A stretch of 8,815 bases of DNA from an uncultured Thiomonas sp. Lineage in GTDB: Bacteria > Pseudomonadota > Gammaproteobacteria > Burkholderiales > Burkholderiaceae_C. Below the pieces are notes generated by a model. It ran no database searches. It was not told the origin of the DNA and saw only the letters and a list, made by a program, of their open reading frames with translations. The DNA lies in the NCBI GenBank assembly GCA_937927695.1, contig CALBRU010000323.1, positions 1-8,815 on the forward strand, in the 5' to 3' direction. Position 1 is the stretch's first letter, and every line of letters starts with the position of its first letter. Made by a program: the position numbers and the translations under genes. Positions 1 through 5,360 of this stretch are shown piece after piece.

Positions 1-47
1 GACCACCGAGATCTACACTCTTTCCCTACACGACGCTCTTCCGATCT
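1..47 (+). other. Illumina P5/TruSeq universal adapter remnant (vector-type contamination)
   Basis: Bases 1-47 match positions 12-58 of the Illumina universal adapter as I remember it, ending in the diagnostic GCTCTTCCGATCT. The match is continuous and stops exactly at base 47. From base 48 the sequence is an intact hrcA reading frame. This is library-construction sequence left on a contig end, not organism DNA, and should be trimmed. No biology should be inferred from it or from any reading frame crossing the junction. Confidence 0.98.
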
Positions 48-227
48 CGAGGTGTGCGGGCTGGCAATCAGGCCCATGTCTTCGAGATCGGCCATGACGT
101 TGCGGATGGTGGCCGCGGACAACTCCAGCCCCGAAGCGCGCGACAGGGTGCGCGAACCCACCGGCTGACCATCGGCGATGTAGTGTTCGATCAGGGTTTT
201 GAGCAGCAGTCGGGCGCGTTCGTCCAT
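48..227 (-). CDS. hrcA: HrcA heat-inducible transcription repressor, N-terminal fragment (3' end lost at adapter)
   Basis: HrcA is a winged-helix repressor that binds the CIRCE inverted repeat upstream of chaperone genes such as groESL, and whose activity depends on GroEL. The 60 visible codons start MDERARLLLKTLIEHYIADG. They continue through QPVGSRTLSR and an ATIRNVMADLEDMGLIASPHTS-like block, which is the characteristic HrcA N-terminal DNA-binding domain. A complete HrcA is about 340 residues, so roughly 280 are missing. The frame stays open into the adapter, but those codons are artefactual. I chose the ATG at 227; the only other in-frame option before a stop (TAA at 239-237) is a TTG two codons upstream. 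There is no clear Shine-Dalgarno sequence. The gene is divergent from nadK, a neighbourhood common in betaproteobacteria. No CIRCE element is visible upstream, so autoregulation is not supported here. Confidence 0.95.
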
Positions 228-233
228 GCGCAA

Positions 234-239
234 ATTTTA
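234..239 (-). promoter_or_regulatory. possible -10 hexamer of hrcA (TAAAAT), implying a leaderless or near-leaderless mRNA
   Basis: On the minus strand TAAAAT (5 of 6 match to the sigma-70 -10 consensus) ends 6 nt before the hrcA ATG. Transcription would therefore start close to the A of the start codon. This would fit the lack of a ribosome binding site. The region about 17 bp upstream is G/C-only and shows no -35 box, so this is a weak call that rests on the hexamer alone. Confidence 0.22.
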
Positions 240-296
240 GGCCGCAGACGGCGCGCGGGCGCTGGGAGCCTGTCGGGCTTGGGGCGTGGAAGGCGA

Positions 297-396
297 AAAA
301 GGGCGGTGGGGATGCCATGGGGCGGCGGATTTGCAGCCCCATAGCCGAAGCTATGGGGCAAAAAGCCGCTGCCGCAGGGCGCCGCACCGCCCTTTT
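297..396. repeat. composite ~100-bp inverted repeat in the hrcA-nadK intergenic region
   Basis: The outer arms AAAAGGGCGGTG (297-308) and CACCGCCCTTTT (385-396) are perfect 12-bp complements. At the centre GCCCCATAGC (336-345) and GCTATGGGGC (350-359) form a perfect 10-bp stem with a CGAA loop (346-349). Between them GCGGC (322-326) can pair with GCCGC (365-369 or 371-375). The whole block can fold into one long interrupted hairpin, flanked by T-runs on the 3' side of either strand. That resembles a bidirectional terminator, but it lies upstream of two divergent genes. A 10-bp direct repeat TTTGCAGCCC (330-339 and 394-403) overlaps it. It could be a REP/MITE-like palindromic element or a structured leader; I cannot tell which without other copies. 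Confidence 0.6.
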
Positions 397-411
397 GCAG
401 CCCGCGATCCT

Positions 412-454
412 CAAGTCCGACAGGCTCCTGGCGCTACGCTGGACTTGCGCCTGT
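412..454 (+). other. interleaved complementary segments (pseudoknot-like) upstream of nadK
   Basis: CAAGTCC (412-418) is complementary to GGACTTG (441-447), and ACAGGC (420-425) is complementary to GCCTGT (449-454). The order A-B-A'-B' is the topology of an H-type pseudoknot, or of two mutually exclusive hairpins. A further short stem, GGCGG (473-477) with CCGCC (484-488), lies 20 nt before the nadK start. I recognise no known riboswitch or leader family, and short complements arise readily in GC-rich DNA. Confidence 0.25.
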
Positions 455-462
455 GCTGTAAT
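454..462 (+). promoter_or_regulatory. possible extended -10 promoter of the nadK-recN-rapZ run
   Basis: TGCTGTAAT fits the extended -10 pattern TGnTATAAT with one mismatch in the hexamer (TGTAAT, 457-462). No convincing -35 hexamer lies at the usual distance, which extended -10 promoters can tolerate. Transcription would start near 469, giving a leader of about 40 nt that contains the GGCGG/CCGCC hairpin. If so, the upstream pseudoknot-like segment would be promoter DNA, not transcribed leader. Confidence 0.3.
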
Positions 463-508
463 TTGCCGTCAAGGCGGTGTTCTCCGCCGTGCCTCAACTT
501 TGAACCCC

Positions 509-1399
509 ATGCCCCGTACCGTGTTCCAGCAGGTCTTGCTGATCGGCAAGTATCAGGCGCCGCAGGCGCAGCGCAAACTTGGCGAGATTGCCGCGCGGCT
601 GAGCCGGGCCGGAGTGGAGGTCTGGGTGGGCGAGCTCACCGCGCAGCACACCGAGCTGCCTTACCCGGTGCTGCGCAGCAGCGAGCTGGCCGAGCGCACC
701 GCGCAGGGCGGCTGGGTGGCGGTGGTGCTGGGCGGCGACGGCACCATGCTGGGCGCGGCGCGCAGGCTCGCTCCGCTGAATGTGCCGCTGGTGGGCATCA
801 ACGCCGGGCGGCTGGGCTTCATGACCGATATCGCCGACAGCGAGTGGGAGCCTGCGATCGACGGACTGATGGCGGGCGACTTCGAGCGCGAGGAGCGCGC
901 CATGCTCAGCGGCGCGGTGGAGCGCGCGGGGCAGACCATTTTCAGCGCCATTGCGGTGAATGATGTGGTGGTCAACCGCAACGGCGCGTCGGGGCTGGTG
1001 GAACTGAAGGTGGAGGTGGACGGGCGCTTCATGTATGTGCAGCGCGCGGATGGACTGATCGTCGCCACGCCCACCGGCTCCACGGCCTATGCGCTGTCGG
1101 CCTACGGGCCCATTCTGTACCCCAGCGTGGACGGTGTGGTGCTGGTGCCGATTGCGCCGCATACCCTGTCGAATCGCCCCATCGTGCTGCCGGGCGGTGC
1201 CGATATCGTGATCGAGGTCGTCACGCCGCGCGATGTGAGCGTGAACTTCGACATGCAGAGCTATGCCGAGCTGATCGGCGGCGATCGCATCCGCATCGCG
1301 CAGGCGCCGCATCGCTGCGTATTTCTTCACCCGCCGGGCTGGAGCTATTTCTCCACCCTGCGCCGCAAACTTCATTGGCATGAAGTGCCTGATGACTGA
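509..1399 (+). CDS. nadK: NAD kinase (ATP-NAD kinase)
   Basis: A cytoplasmic enzyme that phosphorylates NAD+ at the adenosine 2'-hydroxyl with ATP to give NADP+, the only route to NADP. The 296-residue product has the family length. Motifs in order are GGDGT (residues 75-79, with the catalytic-type Asp77), GINAGRLGFM (96-105), VNDVVVNR (150-157, an ND form of the NAD-binding NE/D motif), and DGLIVATPTGSTAY (181-194). The usual C-terminal block with SNRPIVL follows (221-227). I chose ATG 509 because MPRTVFQQVLLIGKY is the normal family start. The frame stays open back to an ATG at 317, but those 64 residues are low-complexity and cross the intergenic palindrome. No strong Shine-Dalgarno sequence precedes 509. 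The gene is followed by recN after 13 nt and probably leads the nadK-recN-rapZ operon. Confidence 0.96.
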   Translation: MPRTVFQQVLLIGKYQAPQAQRKLGEIAARLSRAGVEVWVGELTAQHTELPYPVLRSSELAERTAQGGWVAVVLGGDGTMLGAARRLAPLNVPLVGINAGRLGFMTDIADSEWEPAIDGLMAGDFEREERAMLSGAVERAGQTIFSAIAVNDVVVNRNGASGLVELKVEVDGRFMYVQRADGLIVATPTGSTAYALSAYGPILYPSVDGVVLVPIAPHTLSNRPIVLPGGADIVIEVVTPRDVSVNFDMQSYAELIGGDRIRIAQAPHRCVFLHPPGWSYFSTLRRKLHWHEVPDD

Positions 1400-1412
1400 A
1401 CCCCACTGAGCC

Positions 1413-3089
1413 ATGCTGCTGCATCTGCATTTGCGCGACTTTGTCATCGTTCCCGAGCTCGATATCGATCTGGCGGGGGGCTTCACTGTGCTCACCGGAG
1501 AAACCGGCGCGGGCAAATCCATCCTGATCGACGCGCTCAAGCTGGCGCTGGGCGAGCGCGCCGACAGCAGTGTGGTGCGCGCGGGGGCGCAGCGCGCAGA
1601 GATCAGCGCCGAGTTCAGCTTGAGCCCGCCGCTGGCCGCGTGGCTGGACAAGCAGGGATTCGCCGCCGAGGCCGACACGCTGCTGCTGCGCCGCGTGATC
1701 GACGCGCAGGGCAAGTCGCGCGGTTTTCTCAACGGCAGCCCGGCCACCGCCGCGCAACTAAAGGCAGCGGGGGAATGGCTGGTGGACATTCATGGCCAGC
1801 ACGCCTATCAGGGGCTGGTGCGGCGTGAAGTCGTCACCCACCTGCTCGACGGCTACGCCGGGGCGCAAGACGAAGCCCGGGCCGTCGCGCTCGCCTGGGC
1901 TCAGTGGCGCGATGCCGATGCGGCCTTGCAGCAGGCCAGGAGCGACGTCGGCGCGTTGACCGAAGAGCGCGAGCGCCTGCAGTGGCAGTGCGAGGAACTC
2001 GATCGTCTGCGCCCTGCCGAGGGCGAGTGGGCCACGCTGGAGAGCGAACACAAGCGACTGGCGCATGTCAGCAGTCTGCTCGAAGACTTCGCTCTGGCGC
2101 AGAGTGCGCTTGACGGCGAGGACGTGAGTACGCTTTCTTTGCTGGCGCAGGCGCAGCAGGCGCTGGAGCGGGCGGCGCAGGTCGATGCCGGGCTGCAGCC
2201 GCTGGTGCAGCAGATCGACGCGGCACAAACCAGCCTGAGCGACCTCAGCCACGAACTGCGCCGTCTGGCCGAGCGCACCGAGGCCGACCCGCAGCGACTG
2301 GCCGAACTCGACGCTCGGCTCTCGGGCTGGATGAATCTCGCACGCAAGCATCGCGTGGCGGCGGCCGACCTGCCGCAAATCCATCACGCCCAGCGCGACA
2401 AACTCCAGCTGCTCGACCGCAGTATCGACCTGCCCGCGCTGGAAAGCGCCGAACAGGCCGCGCAGGCCGCGCTGCAGAAGGCGGCGGCCAAGCTCAGCGC
2501 CAAGCGCCGCAAGGCCGCGCAGCAACTGGCCAAGGCGGTGCAGGCGGCCATGCAGGAACTGGGCATGCCCGGCGGACGGTTCGATGTGGCGCTCACCCCG
2601 CTCGATGTCGTGGGCGCGCGCGGGGCGGAGGCGGTGGAACTGCAGGTGGCGGCGCATCCCGGCGCGGAACTGCGGGCGCTGGGCAAGGTGGCCAGCGGCG
2701 GCGAGCTGTCGCGCATTGCCCTGGCCGTCGCCGTGACTACCAGCGCCCTGCAAGACACCGAAACCCTGATTTTCGACGAGGTGGACGCAGGCATTGGCGG
2801 CGCCGTGGCGCAGACTGTGGGACGGCTGCTGCGCCGCCTGGGGCGCGACCGGCAGGTGCTGGCCGTCACCCATCTGGCGCAGGTGGCCGCTTGCGCGCAG
2901 CAGCATTTCGCGGTGCGCAAGCACAGCACCGACGGGCAGACCGCCAGCCTGCTCGACGCGCTCGATCTGTCACAACGGCGCAGCGAGATCGCCCGTATGC
3001 TGGGCGGCAACGCGCAGTCGAGCGCCGCACTGGAACATGCCAGCGAGCTGCTCTCGGCTTGCGAAACCCCGTCCCAGGAAACCCGATGA
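1413..3089 (+). CDS. recN: DNA repair protein RecN (SMC-like ATPase)
   Basis: RecN is an SMC-family ATPase recruited to double-strand breaks, where it works with RecA in recombinational repair. The 558-residue product is full length. The N-terminal ATPase half carries Walker A GETGAGKS (residues 29-36) and the RecN-type VDIHGQH block (124-130). The middle (about 150-385) is rich in Glu, Gln, Ala and Leu, as expected of the coiled-coil arms. The C-terminal half has the ABC signature VASGGELSRIALA (426-438), Walker B LIFDEVD (452-458, with Asp455 and Glu456) and the H-loop THLAQV (486-491). The start at 1413, 13 nt after the nadK stop, gives the canonical MLLHLHLRDFVIV opening. The Shine-Dalgarno sequence is weak, which fits coupling to nadK translation. 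Its stop overlaps the rapZ start. In many bacteria recN is SOS-regulated, but I see no LexA-type box before 1413. Confidence 0.96.
   Translation: MLLHLHLRDFVIVPELDIDLAGGFTVLTGETGAGKSILIDALKLALGERADSSVVRAGAQRAEISAEFSLSPPLAAWLDKQGFAAEADTLLLRRVIDAQGKSRGFLNGSPATAAQLKAAGEWLVDIHGQHAYQGLVRREVVTHLLDGYAGAQDEARAVALAWAQWRDADAALQQARSDVGALTEERERLQWQCEELDRLRPAEGEWATLESEHKRLAHVSSLLEDFALAQSALDGEDVSTLSLLAQAQQALERAAQVDAGLQPLVQQIDAAQTSLSDLSHELRRLAERTEADPQRLAELDARLSGWMNLARKHRVAAADLPQIHHAQRDKLQLLDRSIDLPALESAEQAAQAALQKAAAKLSAKRRKAAQQLAKAVQAAMQELGMPGGRFDVALTPLDVVGARGAEAVELQVAAHPGAELRALGKVASGGELSRIALAVAVTTSALQDTETLIFDEVDAGIGGAVAQTVGRLLRRLGRDRQVLAVTHLAQVAACAQQHFAVRKHSTDGQTASLLDALDLSQRRSEIARMLGGNAQSSAALEHASELLSACETPSQETR
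3076..3089 (+). promoter_or_regulatory. rapZ ribosome binding site and recN/rapZ ATGA overlap
   Basis: AGGA (3076-3079) lies 6 nt before ATG 3086 inside the end of recN. The recN stop TGA (3087-3089) shares bases with that ATG, giving a 4-nt ATGA overlap. This fixes the rapZ start, over a possible extension back to 2891 in the same frame, and indicates translational coupling. Confidence 0.75.
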
Positions 3090-4045
3090 GCCTGTCTGAA
3101 ACCGCTGCTGTCCCAACGCCTGCCGATGCGCGATCGACCCACCAGCTCGTGCTGATTTCCGGGCTGTCCGGCTCGGGCAAGTCGGTGGCGCTGACCGCGC
3201 TGGAAGACTCCGGCTATTACTGCGTGGACAACCTGCCGCCGCAACTCATCACCCCGCTGGTCGAACAGACCCGCGCTTCGGGGCAAAAGCGCGTGGCCGT
3301 CGCGGTGGACGCGCGCAGCGCCGAGTCGCTGGCCGACGTGCCGGGGCTGCTCGAAAACCTGCGCGCCTGCTGCGAGGTGCATGCCATCTATCTCGATTGC
3401 GCCACCGACACACTGGTGCAACGGTTTTCGGAAACCCGCCGCCGCCACCCGCTCACCAGCCGCGTGACCGCGCAGCAGATCGGCAACCCTGCTGCCGCCC
3501 GCGGCGAGGGCTACGCCAACGCGCTGATCGAGTCCATCGAGCTCGAACGCGAACTGCTGCGCCCGGTGGCCGAAATCGGCCTGCACATCGATACCAGCCA
3601 GATGAAGGCGGCGCAGTTGCGCGACTGGATCAAGCAGACCGTGCGGGTGCAGGCCAGCCAGATGGTGGTGCTGTTCGAGTCGTTCGCGTTCAAGCGCGGC
3701 GTGCCGCTCGACGCCGACTATGTGTTCGACGTGCGCATGCTGCCCAACCCGCATTACGACCCGGTGCTGCGGCCCCTGACCGGACGCGACGCCCCCGTGG
3801 CCGAATTTCTGCTGCGCCAGCCCGAGGTGCTGCAGATGCAGGCCGACATCAGCGGGTTTTTGCAGCGCTGGCTGCCCAAGCTGGCCGCCGATCACCGCAG
3901 CTATGTCGGCGTGGCCATCGGCTGTACCGGCGGGCAGCATCGCTCGGTGTACTTGAGCGAACAACTCAGCCGCGCGTTCGCCAGCCAGTACACCGTACTG
4001 CTGCGTCACCGCGAGTTGGGCGCGACGGGGGCGAGCGAGCAGTGA
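3086..4045 (+). CDS. rapZ: RapZ, RNase adaptor / P-loop nucleotide-binding protein
   Basis: RapZ (formerly YhbJ/YvcJ) binds and hydrolyses nucleotides. In enterobacteria it delivers the small RNA GlmZ to RNase E and so tunes glucosamine-6-phosphate synthesis; its targets in betaproteobacteria are less clear. The 319-residue product has Walker A GLSGSGKS (26-33), then ALEDSGYYCVDNLPP (38-52) and RFSETRRRHPL (113-123). The conserved C-terminal half has FESFAFKRGVPLDADYVFDVR (197-217) and VAIGCTGGQHRSVYL (276-290), the RNA-binding end in the enteric protein. It is longer than the 284-residue E. coli protein because of an extra N-terminal tail (about 18 residues) and an insertion of about 17 residues around 125-142. 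It is last in the nadK-recN-rapZ run. Its last 40 bp overlap a small convergent gene on the other strand. Confidence 0.95.
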   Translation: MSLSETAAVPTPADARSTHQLVLISGLSGSGKSVALTALEDSGYYCVDNLPPQLITPLVEQTRASGQKRVAVAVDARSAESLADVPGLLENLRACCEVHAIYLDCATDTLVQRFSETRRRHPLTSRVTAQQIGNPAAARGEGYANALIESIELERELLRPVAEIGLHIDTSQMKAAQLRDWIKQTVRVQASQMVVLFESFAFKRGVPLDADYVFDVRMLPNPHYDPVLRPLTGRDAPVAEFLLRQPEVLQMQADISGFLQRWLPKLAADHRSYVGVAIGCTGGQHRSVYLSEQLSRAFASQYTVLLRHRELGATGASEQ

Positions 4046-4203
4046 CCCGCGTCCGCGGCCGGGCCGTTGCCTAGCGCGAGGGGAGGCGGTTCGGCAAACC
4101 GGTCGTGCGGCGTGCTCACGCGCCAGTCCAGCACCAGCAGCACGACCACGGCTGCCCAGAACAGGGCGATCAGCCAGGGGAATTTTCGGTGCATCGTTCG
4201 CAT
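4006..4203 (-). CDS. small single-pass membrane protein of the sulfur cluster (function unknown)
   Basis: I do not recognise a family. The 65-residue product has a basic N-terminus (MRTMHRK), one hydrophobic segment (residues 8-25, rich in Leu, Val and Ala) and a Pro/Ala-rich tail with a single cysteine (Cys55). The predicted topology is N-terminus in the cytoplasm and tail in the periplasm. The start at 4203 lies 2 nt after the transporter stop (4208-4206), and a GGCGGA stretch that includes the transporter's last codons could serve as ribosome binding site. A second ATG at 4194 is possible. Its position strongly suggests co-translation with the YeeE/YedE gene and an accessory role in sulfur transport or transfer, but that is inference from position. 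Residues 54-65 are encoded opposite the 3' end of rapZ, an unusual convergent overlap. The main alternative is a chance open frame in GC-rich DNA. Confidence 0.6.
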   Translation of the reverse strand: MRTMHRKFPWLIALFWAAVVVLLVLDWRVSTPHDRFAEPPPLALGNGPAADAGHCSLAPVAPNSR

Positions 4204-4205
4204 TT

Positions 4206-5360
4206 TCAATCCGCCATGCCCAGACGATGGCGCACGCGCACGCCCACCAGGCTGCCCGCGAACGCGCAGGCGAACCACACCCAGCCGTGCAGGCTGCCGG
4301 TGGCGATGCCTGAGAAATACGCCCCGACATTGCAGCCGAAGGCCAGCCGCGAGCTATAGCCCAGCAGCAAGCCGGCAAAAACTGACGTCAACCATTGCCG
4401 TGCGGGCAGGCTCACCGCTGGGCTGGCTTTTCCGAGCCTGCTGGCCGCGATGAGCGCGCCCAGCAGCAAACCCAGATCGGTGACGCTGGTGTTATCGGCC
4501 AATACCGTGGCGTGCAACTGGGCCTGCTGGGCCGGTAGGCCCCAAAAGGCGTTGTGGCTGAGATCGAAGCCCAGCGCCTGTACGATCTTGGCGCCCCACA
4601 GTCCCAGGCCGTACACAATGCCCCACGGCTGCCCGGCAACCACCAGATTGGCGGCCGCCAGCAGTCCCAAACCGATGGCGGCCCACCACACCGCAGGCCC
4701 GCGCCAGCGCGAAGGCTGCGTGCCTCGAAACTTCCACAACAGCGCGGCCAGCAGGGCGAGGGCCGCAAGCTGGACGATCAGCGTTTCGGCGGCCCCGAGG
4801 CGGTGCACCAGATTGACCGGCGGCAGCGCGCCTAGCGATAGCCAGGTTGGAAGCTGCGCCGCGCCGAGAAAGCTGCCGAACACGAAGGCGGGCAGCACGG
4901 CAAGGCTTACCGGATGGCCAAGACCCGCCTTGTACAAAGTGCCCGAGCCGCAGCCATCGGCGACCTGCATGGCGGCGCCGAACACGAAAGCGCCAACCAG
5001 CAGACTGATGGAAAGCGGCCCGTCGGCGCCCTGCAGCACGGGCTGTGCGGCCAGCAGCGGCACGCTGATGAGCATGGCCACCGCGATGCCGACAAACTGC
5101 GCCCAAAGCCCTATGGGGTCGCGGCGGGTGATCCACATCCTCCAGCCGGTGGTGAAGCCGAAGGCCGCAGCCGCGAGCAGCACGCCATAGCCCAGACCGA
5201 TCAGCCACAGCAGACCCTGTCGCCAGCCGACCAGCCAGGTGATGGCGGCAAACCCGGCCAGACCGCCGAGCATCAACAGGCCGCTGCCAAGGCGGCGTTG
5301 TCCTGGGCGTGTCGTCACCGCCGCGGCGGTGTGAAGCGTCGAATTCAGAGTGCTTGCCAT
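4206..5360 (-). CDS. YeeE/YedE-family (sulf_transp) membrane transporter
   Basis: An inner-membrane protein of the YeeE/YedE family. Its best-studied member, TsuA/YeeE, imports thiosulfate by passing it along conserved cysteines. The 384-residue product has about ten hydrophobic segments, including approximately 28-45, 48-70, 86-106, 192-209, 222-240, 323-340 and 356-377. It has two halves, each with the family Cys motif: VADGCGSGTLYKAGLGHP (133-150, Cys137) and SRLAFGCNVGAYFSGI (337-352, Cys343), the latter followed by SLHGWVW. I chose ATG 5360, whose ATG overlaps the last codons of the sulfurtransferase by 16 nt and which has GGA about 7 nt upstream. The frame continues upstream to 5501, but that part lies inside the sulfurtransferase gene and is not membrane-like. 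The neighbouring periplasmic rhodanese supports a sulfur substrate. Thiosulfate, sulfide or another sulfane species cannot be distinguished from sequence. Confidence 0.92.
   Translation of the reverse strand: MASTLNSTLHTAAAVTTRPGQRRLGSGLLMLGGLAGFAAITWLVGWRQGLLWLIGLGYGVLLAAAAFGFTTGWRMWITRRDPIGLWAQFVGIAVAMLISVPLLAAQPVLQGADGPLSISLLVGAFVFGAAMQVADGCGSGTLYKAGLGHPVSLAVLPAFVFGSFLGAAQLPTWLSLGALPPVNLVHRLGAAETLIVQLAALALLAALLWKFRGTQPSRWRGPAVWWAAIGLGLLAAANLVVAGQPWGIVYGLGLWGAKIVQALGFDLSHNAFWGLPAQQAQLHATVLADNTSVTDLGLLLGALIAASRLGKASPAVSLPARQWLTSVFAGLLLGYSSRLAFGCNVGAYFSGIATGSLHGWVWFACAFAGSLVGVRVRHRLGMAD

Noticed and set aside
336..364. The inner hairpin as an intrinsic terminator
   Set aside because: On the plus strand the 10-bp stem is followed by AAAAA, and on the minus strand by a mixed sequence, so neither transcript has a U-tract directly after the stem. 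Only the outer arms have T-runs.
317..508. 64-codon N-terminal extension of NAD kinase
   Set aside because: It reads through the intergenic palindrome, has no family similarity and would make the protein much longer than the usual ~296 residues. The normal NadK opening begins at ATG 509.
494..1789. Long minus-strand open frame opposite nadK and the start of recN
   Set aside because: It is an antisense shadow in GC-rich DNA. The low-complexity His/Arg/Ala-rich translation has no recognisable motif, while the plus strand carries two complete known families.
4087..4101. CGGTT-CGGCA-AACCG hairpin just after rapZ as a terminator
   Set aside because: The stem is only 5 bp and no T-run follows. 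It also lies inside the small membrane protein gene.
2384..4378. 664-codon minus-strand open frame opposite recN and rapZ
   Set aside because: It is long only because stop codons are rare in GC-rich DNA. It lies across two clear genes, shows no family motif, and its Ala/Arg/Ser-rich composition is typical of a shadow frame.
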